A stretch of DNA of 64,000 nucleotides from Legionellaceae bacterium UBA6148 (GTDB taxonomy: Bacteria; Pseudomonadota; Gammaproteobacteria; Legionellales; Legionellaceae), in the NCBI GenBank assembly GCA_002423125.1, contig DIUW01000019.1, positions 28,362-92,361 on the forward strand. The letters are read 5' to 3'. The notes beneath the pieces are model-generated. The model did no database searches, had not been told where the DNA came from, and saw only the letters and a program-made list of their open reading frames with translations. A program made the translations under genes and the position numbers. This document shows positions 42,954 to 55,376 of this stretch, piece after piece (the first letter of the stretch is position 1; each line of letters opens with the position of its first letter).

Positions 42954-45890
42954 TTATGGTACACCGGACAGAGGCTGTCTGCAAATGCTATCAAGGTGAG
43001 TTTCAATCGGATCAGAATTTCTCGTGGTTTTCCAAAAGCCAGGGCTCGGAGTGCGGGATCGGTCTTGGGGTGTTGGTAAAGAAGATGTACTGATGCTCCT
43101 TGTCAACCGATATTCAGGAGTAGGGCATCCAGCTTGCGGCTCTTCTAGGTATCGTGGGGGATGAGCGGCGTTACGTATGCTTTCATGGGGACATTCTTTT
43201 GCTAAGGCCTCCCATTCTTCTCTTTCTGAATGCTTGGATAAATGTTCTTTAAGATAGAGAAAAACGTCTACAATACCATCCTGTATGCTTTGTTTTATAT
43301 GGTCAACCAAAATGGTTTCAAATTGATCTTCATTTTTTAATAGAAGCAATTTTTTTAGTACATGTACTTGAGGATAAGCCGCTGTGATGGCTTTTTTTAA
43401 GTAATGTAGAGCCTCTCTTTCAGGAGGATATGACGATTCAAGATTTTGGAGCTGTTCATATAACAATGCATAGACGATCCAGTTATTGGATTGTACCGCC
43501 ATTAAGAATGCGTCGCCAATCGCTTGAGAAGGCAATAATGCATGACAAGCGTTAAAATAATGGTGCACGGTATCTAGATTTTCTTTCGCCGCAATCTCGC
43601 TGTAAACGGTTGAGACAATCGTGCTGTCTAAATTAAATGTCTTAAAATATTTTGAAAAATGAGATAAACAATCAAATTTTCTCAATTTGACCATTTTATT
43701 AAATACACGTGAGAATATAGAGGGAGAGACATTATAATTTTCAGCATGACATAAAGTAACTAGATCGCGGTGATTATGTTGAACAATAAAAAATAGCAGC
43801 GCGAACTCTGCCTCTTCGGGCAGCTGACCCATCTTTAAAAATATCTTAAGGCAATGGATGTTTTCTTGTTGTGCTACATTGCGAATTTTCTCTCGGTGAT
43901 CCATTTTGTCTAAGATATATAAAAAAAGGTTGGTCTTAAGCTCAGTCCGCATTGGCAGTGATATCATTTTTTCAAGTAACGTTATATTTTTCATATCGAT
44001 AATTTGATGCAAAAAATTAGGATCTACTGTTAAAAAAATATCAAACAAGTCCTGTTGACCATATTCCTGAGATAAATATAGAATGATTAATGTTTGTTTA
44101 TTAACGTCAAACGTATGAAGAAGCGCCAACATTAAAACTTCTAATTGATCTTGCTTGTTATCAGAAAAACCATGCACGTTCTTTATTAACCAATCATCAA
44201 AGTTAGGCACATTTTTTTGAAGCCCCCACTGAGGTAATAAAAGGAATGAACTTACGATATTTTTAGGATCGAATCGTCTCAAATAATGGTGCCCTGATAA
44301 CAAAAAAGATAATAAGATGAATTTTTCAGGATGCGACAACCATTGTTTACGGACATCATCAATATTAAATTTCAATTTTCTGATAGATCGGAAAATTTCA
44401 AGCAATACGTTATGGGTACTCCTGCCTGCAATATTTTGTGCCCCAGGATAAAATGATTTTGAATTGACACGATTAATATCTATCTCAAAGTGGGTGCACG
44501 TCGATATATGCGAGACAAGGAGTTCATTAAGGCTTCGGAAGAATTCATTTTTGAATAACATGCCGCCATCAGGATACTGGGTTGTCTCCGTCAACATCAA
44601 TAATTTCGTCAGTAAATATAAGCGTGTATTTGTGAAGCTACTGCCGACAGGAAATGCTTGTTGAAGTGCACAAAAAATTCTATTTTCCCAATATTTATCA
44701 TTGATAATCGCGCCCGTTTGAAGCAAAAAATGGGTGGATAAAAAGCTAAATTTTGGATTAAGAATTAATAAGAATAATAACTCGGGATAGGCGTCTAGAT
44801 GGATACATTTTTCCATGGGATTCAATTTTTGTGCTAATCGACCCATCAAGGTGGTACCTTGATCAAGATCCATCGCCAACGCTTCTTCTACTAAATAGCT
44901 CAATATCAGGTTGTATGTTTCTAATCTTTGAGCTCTTAGTCCGGGCGTTGCGTAATAACCTGCATTCCTCAAAAACAGATCAACCCGATGATGAGATAAT
45001 TCGGAATTTAATGCTGGCGCTATCCAATCTAGCCCAAAACATCGACAATAATTTATCGTCTGTTTTTCTGATATATCGAGATGAGAGGGTTTTTTTATTG
45101 AGGGTGACATCGCTATTGTTGCTAGATAAGGCGCACGTTGGGTGAGTGCAACCAGCTTCAAAATACAATCTGCGCCCGCATTCTCGACATCATAGGTATG
45201 ACCTGCATCAAAAAGAAGATTGTCTATAGTCTCTATTAGAGTCTGGTTAATGCTAGGAATACATTGCGTCCGCTGTTTTGATATAGAGAGTAACGTATGA
45301 TAAAAATAAGCAATCGGGTTTTCTTCCTGCAACAGATCATCAGCATAATATACGAAAAAATCTTGTAATACTTGCGACCCTATAAGATCCGCAATAGTTA
45401 TTTTGTTGGCAAGCAGATAACATATGAGCGCAGTGAATCGTGCGGGTTGTGTAATAAATTGGGTCGCCATAATTAATAAGGTATTATGATCCTCCGAAAA
45501 ATCCTTGCAATGGTTTGTAAACACGGAGTACCAAGTTTGGACTGCATACTGGAAACGCATTTCTTGTGTATGCCCAAATATTTCTGGTGTGGCATAGATC
45601 CACTCCACCAATAATTCATTATATCCGCCAGAAGGATAGCGGGGAGTATGGGCCTGTACATAAGTAAAAAAACGGACTAAAAGTTGTAATGAATAATTTC
45701 TAGGATGATCCGGCTGCTGGAGGTATCTATGCAAGCAGCTATCAAATTTTTCTAGATGAAACCGCACTGTGATTTTCTCGAAACTCCAAAATACCATATC
45801 AGAAAAGGCACTAATATCATTGAATAAATCTAAAAATTGCTCATCTTTTAAAGTTGGATTGATTTGAGGGATTAAAATAGTTCCACGCAT
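42954..45890 (-). CDS. Large soluble helical protein of unknown function, candidate effector
   Basis: 978 residues, not recognised. It is almost wholly alpha-helical by composition. Residues about 600-860 contain loosely repeated helix pairs (for example LLFFIVQHNHRDLVTLCHAE, AFLMAVQSNNWIVYALLYEQ) that look like degenerate ankyrin or similar helical repeats. The last about 70 residues are a disordered Ser/Thr/Pro/Arg tail (SRTPSPGF) ending ICRQPLSGVP. The last ten codons and the stop coincide with a 31-bp repeat found also at 32613. There is no signal peptide or TM segment. Size, helical repeats and a polar tail would suit a translocated effector; this is inference. Confidence 0.7.
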   Translation of the reverse strand: MRGTILIPQINPTLKDEQFLDLFNDISAFSDMVFWSFEKITVRFHLEKFDSCLHRYLQQPDHPRNYSLQLLVRFFTYVQAHTPRYPSGGYNELLVEWIYATPEIFGHTQEMRFQYAVQTWYSVFTNHCKDFSEDHNTLLIMATQFITQPARFTALICYLLANKITIADLIGSQVLQDFFVYYADDLLQEENPIAYFYHTLLSISKQRTQCIPSINQTLIETIDNLLFDAGHTYDVENAGADCILKLVALTQRAPYLATIAMSPSIKKPSHLDISEKQTINYCRCFGLDWIAPALNSELSHHRVDLFLRNAGYYATPGLRAQRLETYNLILSYLVEEALAMDLDQGTTLMGRLAQKLNPMEKCIHLDAYPELLFLLILNPKFSFLSTHFLLQTGAIINDKYWENRIFCALQQAFPVGSSFTNTRLYLLTKLLMLTETTQYPDGGMLFKNEFFRSLNELLVSHISTCTHFEIDINRVNSKSFYPGAQNIAGRSTHNVLLEIFRSIRKLKFNIDDVRKQWLSHPEKFILLSFLLSGHHYLRRFDPKNIVSSFLLLPQWGLQKNVPNFDDWLIKNVHGFSDNKQDQLEVLMLALLHTFDVNKQTLIILYLSQEYGQQDLFDIFLTVDPNFLHQIIDMKNITLLEKMISLPMRTELKTNLFLYILDKMDHREKIRNVAQQENIHCLKIFLKMGQLPEEAEFALLFFIVQHNHRDLVTLCHAENYNVSPSIFSRVFNKMVKLRKFDCLSHFSKYFKTFNLDSTIVSTVYSEIAAKENLDTVHHYFNACHALLPSQAIGDAFLMAVQSNNWIVYALLYEQLQNLESSYPPEREALHYLKKAITAAYPQVHVLKKLLLLKNEDQFETILVDHIKQSIQDGIVDVFLYLKEHLSKHSEREEWEALAKECPHESIRNAAHPPRYLEEPQAGCPTPEYRLTRSISTSSLPTPQDRSRTPSPGFWKTTRNSDPIETHLDSICRQPLSGVP
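42956..42986. repeat. 31-bp repeat shared with 32613-32643, copy 2
   Basis: Perfect inverted match to 32613-32643. It overlaps the 3' end and stop codon of the 978-residue gene, so the gene's C-terminus appears to be set by the repeat. Confidence 0.6.
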
Positions 45891-45917
45891 AATTTTGTCT
45901 CACAGCGAATAGTTTTA

Positions 45918-45949
45918 CCTGCCTATCCGGTTGTCACATAATTGTCATT
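45918..45949. repeat. 32-bp dispersed repeat, copy 2
   Basis: Reverse complement of 12275-12306 with one mismatch. It lies in the short gap between the 978-residue gene and ribB. Confidence 0.55.
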
Positions 45950-45962
45950 TTTATATCGATTA

Positions 45963-46604
45963 TCACAATGATCGCGATAATCGATATTGATAAATATCTT
46001 CGACAGTTAAAAGAGGTAGGTTTTTAGCTTGTGCGTATTGGATTAATTGAGGTAATTTTTTCATAGTGCCATCTTTATTCATCAATTCGCATAGCACTGC
46101 GCTTGGTTTTAGACTGGCAAGCATCATTAAATCAACACTTCCTTCAGTATGACCCCGTCGTTCCAATACCCCTCTTTGGCAAGCAACCAGTGGGAAAATA
46201 TGTCCTGGTTGATTCAGATGATCAGGCGTGCAGTCTTCTTGGACGGCTGTTTTTATAGTAGTCCATCTATCGCTTGCAGAAACCCCTGTTGTCACTCCTT
46301 TTTTTGCTTCGATCGAGGTTGTAAAAGCGGTTTGATATAAGCTTGTATTATTGCTAACCATCGGCTTGAGAGACAGCTGCTTGGCTTTTTCTATTGTTAG
46401 GCATAGGCATATAATGCCACTGCAATCTTGTATCAACGCATTGACGTCTTCAACGGAAATTTTTTCAGCTGAAAAAATGAGGTCGCCTTCATTTTCGCGA
46501 TCCTCATCATCAACTAATACGATACCCTTACCTAAAGACAATGCCTTGCAAGCGGCATTGACTCGCTCAACAAAACTATGACCAAACATGGCTAAATCTG
46601 ACAT
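45963..46604 (-). CDS. ribB: 3,4-dihydroxy-2-butanone 4-phosphate synthase
   Basis: 213 residues from ATG 46604; the longer frame to 46715 reads through a MITE and is rejected. RibB makes the four-carbon unit of riboflavin from ribulose 5-phosphate. [14 protein letters not shown] holds the metal/substrate-binding acidic cluster; [26 protein letters not shown] carries the remaining active-site residues. It is monofunctional, with no GTP cyclohydrolase II (RibA) domain. No FMN riboswitch is seen: a MITE occupies the upstream gap. Confidence 0.94.
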   Translation of the reverse strand: MSDLAMFGHSFVERVNAACKALSLGKGIVLVDDEDRENEGDLIFSAEKISVEDVNALIQDCSGIICLCLTIEKAKQLSLKPMVSNNTSLYQTAFTTSIEAKKGVTTGVSASDRWTTIKTAVQEDCTPDHLNQPGHIFPLVACQRGVLERRGHTEGSVDLMMLASLKPSAVLCELMNKDGTMKKLPQLIQYAQAKNLPLLTVEDIYQYRLSRSL

Positions 46605-46640
46605 TCCTATATCCTTGCGCGCAGTACATTTCCAATGGTA

Positions 46641-46804
46641 TATACCTATCGGAAATGAAGATACTGGATTTGGTCTATCGCTTTTTCCGCCCATTGCTTC
46701 AAAAAAGATTTGCAATAGGGCTGGCTATTACGCATCTTTTTTGAAGCAATGGACAAAAAAATCGAGTCGCCCAAAAACCAGTATCTTCACTTCCAATGGG
46801 TATA
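46641..46804. mobile_element. 164-bp MITE, copy B
   Basis: Second copy of the element at 20317-20479, same orientation, with a few differences. In the inner stem, two positions differ from copy A in both arms together (CCTCTAA.. versus CTTCAAA.. with matching changes opposite), so pairing is preserved. It lies between the end of rho and the start of ribB and probably supplies rho's downstream hairpin and part of ribB's leader. TTCCAATGGTATA just upstream (46630-46642) partly repeats the element's own end. Confidence 0.8.
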
Positions 46805-46813
46805 GAACAAATT

Positions 46814-48076
46814 CTAATCTTGTCGTTTCATTGCTTCGAAAAATTCACTATTGGTTTTGTGATTTTTCATTCGCTCAAGTAAGAATTCAATCGCATCAGA
46901 CTCATCCATTGATTGAAGAATTTTACGCAGAATCCATGTGCGCTGTAGTTCTTCTGGTGTGAAGAGTAAATCCTCACGTCGAGTACCAGAGCGATTAATA
47001 TTAATCGCTGGGAACACACGGCGTTCAGCGATATGGCGACTCAAATGAATTTCCATATTGCCAGTACCCTTGAATTCTTCATAAATAACTTCGTCCATCT
47101 TCGAGCCAGTATCCACCAACGCAGTCGCGATAATGGTTAAGCTACCGCCTTCTTCGATGTTTCTTGCGGCACCATATAAGCGTTTGGGACGTTGCAACGC
47201 GTTGGCGTCAACACCACCACTTAACACTTTGCCCGATGAAGGCGAAACAGTATTATAGGCGCGAGCAAGTCGAGTGATGGAGTCCAGCAAAATGACAACA
47301 TCTCGTTTATGTTCCACTAATCGCTTGGCTTTCTCGATGACCATTTCAGCGACCTGGACATGGCGCTCTGCTGGCTCGTCAAATGTACTGGCAAGTACTT
47401 CACCACGAACTGAGCGTTGCATTTCGGTCACTTCCTCTGGCCGTTCATCAATCAGAAGTACAATGAGATAGCAATCCGGATAATTTTTTTCAATGGAGTG
47501 GGCAAGATTTTGCAGCATAACGGTTTTACCGGCTTTGGGTGGCGAAACAATCAAGCCTCGCTGGCCACGACCGAATGGGGCGCATAAATCAACAACTCGA
47601 GCGGTCAAATCGGCGGTACTGCCATTGCCTTGTTCCATCACCAGTCGTTTGTCTGGAAAGCAGGGGGTTAGATTTTCGAATAAAATTTTGTTTTTTGCAC
47701 TGTCAGGCGTATCAAAGTTAATTTGATCGACTTTTAATAGTGCAAAATAGCGTTCACTGTCCTTCGGTGGGCGTATTTCACCAGTGACTGTATCGCCAGT
47801 GCGTAAACCAAAGCGACGAATTTGGCTGGGGGAGACGTAAATGTCGTCTGGACCGGCAAGATAAGATTCATTAGCCGATCGTAAAAAGGCGAATCCGTCA
47901 GGTAACACTTGAACAACACCACCACCAAAAATTTTTTCCCCTTTTGCCGCGTGTGCTTTTAATATGGAAAAAACAATGTCTTGCTTGCGTAAACGAGCGG
48001 TGTTTTCAATACCGGCTTCTAGTGCAATATTAATTAGTTCTGCGATGGGCTTTTGTTTAAGTTCAGTAAAATTCAT
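46814..48076 (-). CDS. rho: Transcription termination factor Rho
   Basis: 420 residues from ATG 48076, the usual Rho length. It is a hexameric RNA helicase that ends transcription. N-terminal RNA-binding domain ([29 protein letters not shown]), then the ATPase core with [17 protein letters not shown] (Walker A), [13 protein letters not shown] and [15 protein letters not shown] (Walker B), and Q/R loops in [29 protein letters not shown]. Upstream (48077-48271) is AT-rich, with no other gene. Confidence 0.97.
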   Translation of the reverse strand: MNFTELKQKPIAELINIALEAGIENTARLRKQDIVFSILKAHAAKGEKIFGGGVVQVLPDGFAFLRSANESYLAGPDDIYVSPSQIRRFGLRTGDTVTGEIRPPKDSERYFALLKVDQINFDTPDSAKNKILFENLTPCFPDKRLVMEQGNGSTADLTARVVDLCAPFGRGQRGLIVSPPKAGKTVMLQNLAHSIEKNYPDCYLIVLLIDERPEEVTEMQRSVRGEVLASTFDEPAERHVQVAEMVIEKAKRLVEHKRDVVILLDSITRLARAYNTVSPSSGKVLSGGVDANALQRPKRLYGAARNIEEGGSLTIIATALVDTGSKMDEVIYEEFKGTGNMEIHLSRHIAERRVFPAININRSGTRREDLLFTPEELQRTWILRKILQSMDESDAIEFLLERMKNHKTNSEFFEAMKRQD

Positions 48077-48271
48077 GAGTCTCACTTGATGTGTTGGTTG
48101 AATGACATGGCTACCCAATACTATATATTGATTATGTGAATATAGGTTTGATTGATTGCTGGATTAATTTTTTTAATCGAAATATAAATTGTACGGTGTA
48201 CGAAGGCTAATCTAGCACAAGTTTTTTAAGAAAGCTAGTATTCGAGTTTTCCAATCTTGCTTTTTTACGAT

Positions 48272-49456
48272 TTAGGGGATACATAATTTTTTATTATCAA
48301 AAAATGTAACAGCAGGTTCCGGTTTGTAATCAATTTTTATTGCATATTCATTGAGTAGTCCTGTTCCTATCACCATATCGGGTGAGGATCCCGCCTTTTT
48401 TCTTGCATGATGATTACGTATTGCCGTGAAGATGCTTGGCGGAGCCAGATTGAAAATTAAACGAACCTCATTTACAGCGCAGCCGGCTCGGTTAATATAA
48501 ACGGTGGGAGGTATACTGAGGTAATAGGGCTGATTATCTTGTGATACGAGTCCAATTTTTAGTGTTGGTAATGAGTCAAAATCAATATCACTGCGTGAGA
48601 TGCAATAATTTTTATGCCAGAATTCTGGACTAATGTTTCTATTTTTTACTCCGGCATACGTATAGAGATAATCATAAAGCGGAGTATATAAGTGGGGTGT
48701 TAGGATGATAAATCCCCCAGTGCCTGTATCTAAAATGGCCCGACCATATTGATGCGAGGGGTGAATAATGGATTGATTTTTCTCATTATAAAACCCCGAA
48801 GTGTGCACTTCATAAAATTCACTGGTGAGTAGCTTCGTTTTCACAAGAGGGCGTAATAATGTTATGGGGCCGACGTGAACATAACTTTTACCTTTATCAC
48901 CACATAGGACAAAGGTGATATTAGAATATTTAGTAAAATTTTCCATCAATTTAACAAGAAAGGGTGTGGATTTGATGGGATCTGCTTTTAGGTTATGTGG
49001 AATCATCCCTAAAATGCTTGTTGGTTGAGTGCTTTCCTTAAGAAGATATACCTTCATGTTCAATGAATTGACGTTATTTTCGGTATATTGAATTGGGGCA
49101 ATATATTCCACGACAGTATCGTTTGCTGAGCCATAATCAATTTTAATTTCCTTATGGGTCTTCGATGGATTAATTTGCAAGGGATTAATGGTGCCTTTTG
49201 TTAATGCGGTGGAGCAGCTGGGGCAGTATGTTTTGTCAGCAACTAATACCATGATTGAACTGCCGGTATCGACGACAGCATCGGCGATTTGTACCGGACT
49301 GTTTCCTACACCGAGTTTAGCTGTATAAATGCCATACTCTGGATCATAACGTAGGGGGATCGATATACCGGAGACATTATCCGCATGGTTAGCTGCGTAG
49401 GATAATGCAGACGCGCATATTAAGATGCTGCTTGTAATACGCGCGAAGTATCTCAT
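48272..49456 (-). CDS. Secreted pepsin-like (A1 family) aspartic protease
   Basis: 394 residues from ATG 49456 with GAGGAG upstream; a start at 49480 is less likely. A signal peptide (about 1-21, ending SYA) is followed by a two-lobed pepsin fold. The first catalytic motif is AVVDTGSS (Asp 63), the flap-like IDYGS follows at about 107, and the second catalytic motif is AILDTGTG (Asp 243). Hydrophobic-hydrophobic-Gly psi loops fit SILGMIP and MVIGTGLL. Four to six cysteines suggest disulfides. Family A1 is mainly eukaryotic, with rare bacterial members such as shewasins. It follows a small exported protein by 51 bases. Confidence 0.82.
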   Translation of the reverse strand: MRYFARITSSILICASALSYAANHADNVSGISIPLRYDPEYGIYTAKLGVGNSPVQIADAVVDTGSSIMVLVADKTYCPSCSTALTKGTINPLQINPSKTHKEIKIDYGSANDTVVEYIAPIQYTENNVNSLNMKVYLLKESTQPTSILGMIPHNLKADPIKSTPFLVKLMENFTKYSNITFVLCGDKGKSYVHVGPITLLRPLVKTKLLTSEFYEVHTSGFYNEKNQSIIHPSHQYGRAILDTGTGGFIILTPHLYTPLYDYLYTYAGVKNRNISPEFWHKNYCISRSDIDFDSLPTLKIGLVSQDNQPYYLSIPPTVYINRAGCAVNEVRLIFNLAPPSIFTAIRNHHARKKAGSSPDMVIGTGLLNEYAIKIDYKPEPAVTFFDNKKLCIP

Positions 49457-49507
49457 TCTGTTACTCCTCGGGCCACTCAATGTGAATCCCTCTTAGGGGC
49501 ATGCTTT

Positions 49508-49768
49508 TTATTGTTCAGACGGAAGAGTAATTAAAGTGAGTGCCGCGCCCGGTTGAAGTTTAAGTTTATTGAGGTCTTCTTTATAAAGCCGTGCACTCAC
49601 CTTACGACCATTGATGTCTGATAGTTGTACATCGATGAAATTAGGGTCTTTTTGAGGCGCGGTTAAGGTTTGTTGAGGAGTAGCTGCAGGCTCTGCAAAC
49701 GTTACAGAGGCCACGCTTGTACTAGCAAAAAAGGCTGCAATTGCAATGCCTGTTAATTGATGTTTCAT
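49508..49768 (-). CDS. Small exported protein upstream of the pepsin-like protease
   Basis: 86 residues from ATG 49768 (GGAG seven bases upstream). A signal peptide (HQLTGIAIAAFFASTSVASVTFA) is followed by an about 60-residue mature protein with a Pro/Gln-rich start and a compact tail reading DVQLSDINGRKVSARLYKEDL. Not recognised. It lies just upstream of the pepsin-like protease on the same strand, so co-expression and a helper or inhibitor role are possible, but untested. Confidence 0.65.
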   Translation of the reverse strand: MKHQLTGIAIAAFFASTSVASVTFAEPAATPQQTLTAPQKDPNFIDVQLSDINGRKVSARLYKEDLNKLKLQPGAALTLITLPSEQ

Positions 49769-49849
49769 ATCCACTCTCCATAGTTTAGATAGTTTGTATA
49801 GCAGTCTCAACTATAGACTAGGATTTAAGTTCTGTCGATAACGGTTTTT

Positions 49850-52315
<2,466 letters not shown>

Positions 52316-52353
52316 TTATTTGAGGTTATTCGGCAGCAAATAAAATAACCTTG

Positions 52354-52677
52354 TTATTGGCGTTCGGTATTGATGAGCAACCGCTCAACGGGCTGTCCCG
52401 TAATGAAATGCTTTTCAATGATTTCGTCAATATCGGCAAATGATGTATAGGTATACCATACGCCGTCTGGGTAGACGGCCAAGCAAGGTCCTGATTCGCA
52501 TCGACCTAAACATCCTGATTTACTGACTCGAAATTTTCCAGGACCGTGTAGGCCAAGTTCGCGCAGTTGAATCTTTAGATAATCAAAAAAAGCATCGCCG
52601 CCTGCGTTTGCACAGCACACTTTTCCAACTGGCTTTTGGTTGGTGCAGACGAATAAGTGTTTTGTGTAATAAGTCAT
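52354..52677 (-). CDS. Thioredoxin-like 2Fe-2S ferredoxin
   Basis: 107 residues. The cysteines in LFVCTNQKPVGKVCC and SGCLGRCESGPCLAVYPDG follow the C-x10-C ... C-x3-C pattern of thioredoxin-fold 2Fe-2S ferredoxins (NuoE/Aquifex Fd4 type). A role in electron transfer or cluster delivery is expected. It lies between ihfA and gyrB on the same strand. Confidence 0.87.
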   Translation of the reverse strand: MTYYTKHLFVCTNQKPVGKVCCANAGGDAFFDYLKIQLRELGLHGPGKFRVSKSGCLGRCESGPCLAVYPDGVWYTYTSFADIDEIIEKHFITGQPVERLLINTERQ

Positions 52678-52695
52678 TAAGGGGGATCTCGATAT

Positions 52696-52986
52696 TTATT
52701 TTGGGAGTTTAACCTTGCTCTTAAGCTTTAAGCCGGGCCTGAATGTGACTACTCGTCTTGCTTCGACAGGCACTTCTACTTTAGTCTTTGGATTTCTTCC
52801 TGGGCGTGCGGCTTTGTCACGAAGTACAAAATTTCCAAAACCAGATAATTTGACGTGATGACCTAACTCGAGAACCTGCCGAATTTCTTCAAAAAATAAT
52901 TCTACAAATTCCTTTGCATCCTGTTTGGATAGGTCGACGTCATTGTGTAGCGTTTCTGCTAAATTTGCTTTACTTAATGCGTTCAC
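52696..52986 (-). CDS. ihfA: Integration host factor alpha subunit
   Basis: 96 residues. DNA-bending protein of the HU/IHF family; [19 protein letters not shown] carries the beta-arm with the intercalating Pro, and [19 protein letters not shown] matches IHF-alpha. It starts two bases after the pheT stop, the usual pheST-ihfA arrangement. Confidence 0.96.
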   Translation of the reverse strand: MNALSKANLAETLHNDVDLSKQDAKEFVELFFEEIRQVLELGHHVKLSGFGNFVLRDKAARPGRNPKTKVEVPVEARRVVTFRPGLKLKSKVKLPK

Positions 52987-52988
52987 AA

Positions 52989-55367
52989 TTAATCCCTCAA
53001 TGTAATGGCAAAGTCTTGATTTAATTTTTTTATAACGGCGTCAATTAATGCGTTCACTTCTTCATCGACCAGTGTGCGACTTACGTCTTGTAAGGTCAAG
53101 GCTATTGCAATACTTTTTTTGTCAGCAGGAATGGATGAGCCGGCATAAACATCGAATACGTCAAATGATTTTAATTTATCAGGACTTACGATTTCTCGAA
53201 CTGCTTTCTCTATCTGTAAAGCAGTTATATGCTGATCGATAAGGAATGACAAATCGCGACGGACACTTGGAAATTTTGAATTTTTTTGATATTGGTGCGT
53301 GACTCGGTGAGGGAAGTTTTCTAACGTAAATTCAAACAAGACAACATTTTCCGTTAGACCTAATGCAGCGGTCAAGCGTGGGTGCAACACACCAATCCAA
53401 CCAATTGCAGTTTCACCAATAAAAATTTGCGCACTTTGACCGGGGTGCAAGCCTGGATGAACGGCTGGAATAAACTGGATAGTGTCGATATCTAATAATT
53501 CAAAAACAGCTTGCACATCGCCCTTTAGGTCATAAAAATCAAGCCCTCTTGTAGGTTCGCTCCAGTTTAAGCCACCCCATTCACCCGTAGTTAAACCCGC
53601 AATAGAGGCTTGTTCCTTGAGTACATTATCCGCAGTATGAAACACAACGCCCGACTCAAAAATTTGAATAAGGGCTTGTTGTCGATTGCTGTTATAAACG
53701 AGTGCGGCGATTAAACCTGACCACAGACCTACGCGCATATGTGATAATTCAGAAGACAGTGGGTTTAATAATGCCAGAGCATTGCTATCTGGATACAGGA
53801 TTTGCTGTATTTCTGGGTCGACAAAACTATAGCTAATGACTTCATGATAACCGCGATGGCTCAGTATTGATCCAATGCGTCGGCTGAGTTGTTCCAAAGG
53901 GTGAATATTTCCAATTTGAACAGGGGCTATCATTGATTGGGGTGATATTTTATCGTATCCATAAATGCGAATAATTTCTTCAACTAAATCGACGTTTAAG
54001 GCAATGTCAAAGCGGTGAGACGGAACTGTAATTATCCAGGGTTTAGTGTCTGTGATAATCGACATTCCTAAACCGCGTAGCGTGGAGATCATGTCGTGCT
54101 CAGGAATCTCAACACCCGTCAGTTGTAAAACGTGTTCCGGGTTAAATTCGATCGTGGGCTTGGATTGAGGTTCTTGAGCCCCTTGTGCGGAGACAACGGG
54201 TCCAATATGGCCTCCAACAGTGCTGACGAGCAATTCAGTTGCATAGTTCAGCGCAATGAGCTGGATAGCTGGGTCGACGCCACGTTCATAGCGTTGTGAC
54301 GACTCAGTGCATAAATTATAACGTCGAGCGACACCTGCGACGGACACGGGATTAAAAAAAGCGCTTTCAAGAAAAATGTCGGTTGTTTCCGCTTGTACGG
54401 CACTATCTTCGCCACCCATTATGCCTGCAAGCGCGAGAGGTTTAGCCTTATCTGCGATGACAAGGGTGTTTTCCTGAAGTGTAACGGTCTGCCCATCAAG
54501 CAATGTTATTGATTCGCCCATCTGACTGAAGCGAACGTGTATTGCCTCGCCAATCGCATTTTTGTCAAACGCATGCATGGGCTGTCCAAGCTCTATCATG
54601 ACATAATTCGTTACATCGACGACGGGATGAATGGGGCGAATACCCGATCGGCGTAATCGCTCTAGCATCCATAGTGGAGTGGTTGCTAAGGGGTTTATAC
54701 CACAAATGACTCGACCATAATAATGTGGACATGCATCAACCGCATCCAGATGGACGGAAAGTGTCTCATCGTGTGTTGGCTCTGGATTGGTCTGTTTTAG
54801 CTCGTGCAATGGGCATTGATTAAGCGTCGCTACTTCACGTGCAACACCGAGGATGCTGAAACAATCTGCGCGATTAGGGGTTAAATCAAGATCCAGCACC
54901 GTATCATCAAGCGCCATGTACTCACGTAAATCGGTTCCGATGGGCGCGTCGTCAGGCAATTCGATGATGCCTTCGCTACTATCCTGCAAACTGAGTTCAG
55001 AGGCCGAACACAACATTCCCTGTGATAATTCACCACGAAGCTTGGTTTCTTTAATCGTCATGCCATTGGGAAGTGTTGCGCCGGTTAATGCTAGCGCTAC
55101 GGTCAATCCGGCCCGGACGTTGGATGCGCCGCAGACGATTTGTAGCGGTTCTACGGCGTTATAATCAACCTGACAGAGTGTTAATTTATCGGCTTGGGGG
55201 TGCGGTGCGGTATGCAGAACCTTGGCGATAACGACTTGATTAAATCGACCGGCAACAGGTGCCACGCTGTCAACTTCTAATCCCGCCATGGTTAATTGAG
55301 CGGCCAGTTGTTCCGTTGTGATTGCTGGATTGGCCCATTCACGTAGCCATGTTTCACTTATTTTCAT
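52989..55367 (-). CDS. pheT: Phenylalanyl-tRNA synthetase beta subunit
   Basis: 792 residues. N-terminal EMAP-type tRNA-binding domain ([24 protein letters not shown]), B3/4 editing domain, B5 DNA-binding-like domain, the catalytic-like core and a C-terminal anticodon-binding (FDX-ACB) domain from [13 protein letters not shown] to ITLRD. With PheS it forms the alpha2beta2 enzyme. It is nine bases downstream of pheS. Confidence 0.97.
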   Translation of the reverse strand: MKISETWLREWANPAITTEQLAAQLTMAGLEVDSVAPVAGRFNQVVIAKVLHTAPHPQADKLTLCQVDYNAVEPLQIVCGASNVRAGLTVALALTGATLPNGMTIKETKLRGELSQGMLCSASELSLQDSSEGIIELPDDAPIGTDLREYMALDDTVLDLDLTPNRADCFSILGVAREVATLNQCPLHELKQTNPEPTHDETLSVHLDAVDACPHYYGRVICGINPLATTPLWMLERLRRSGIRPIHPVVDVTNYVMIELGQPMHAFDKNAIGEAIHVRFSQMGESITLLDGQTVTLQENTLVIADKAKPLALAGIMGGEDSAVQAETTDIFLESAFFNPVSVAGVARRYNLCTESSQRYERGVDPAIQLIALNYATELLVSTVGGHIGPVVSAQGAQEPQSKPTIEFNPEHVLQLTGVEIPEHDMISTLRGLGMSIITDTKPWIITVPSHRFDIALNVDLVEEIIRIYGYDKISPQSMIAPVQIGNIHPLEQLSRRIGSILSHRGYHEVISYSFVDPEIQQILYPDSNALALLNPLSSELSHMRVGLWSGLIAALVYNSNRQQALIQIFESGVVFHTADNVLKEQASIAGLTTGEWGGLNWSEPTRGLDFYDLKGDVQAVFELLDIDTIQFIPAVHPGLHPGQSAQIFIGETAIGWIGVLHPRLTAALGLTENVVLFEFTLENFPHRVTHQYQKNSKFPSVRRDLSFLIDQHITALQIEKAVREIVSPDKLKSFDVFDVYAGSSIPADKKSIAIALTLQDVSRTLVDEEVNALIDAVIKKLNQDFAITLRD

Positions 55368-55376
55368 TGGGCGCCC

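Noticed and set aside
42925..42984. Upstream extension of dsbA to 42984
   Set aside because: It reads antiparallel-frame residues of the neighbouring gene end and repeat; the signal peptide starts at ATG 42924.
46605..46715. N-terminal extension of ribB up to 46715
   Set aside because: The extra 37 residues are translated from the MITE; the family N-terminus fits the start at 46604.
46605..46813. FMN riboswitch upstream of ribB
   Set aside because: The gap is filled by the MITE and none of the conserved FMN-aptamer segments is visible.
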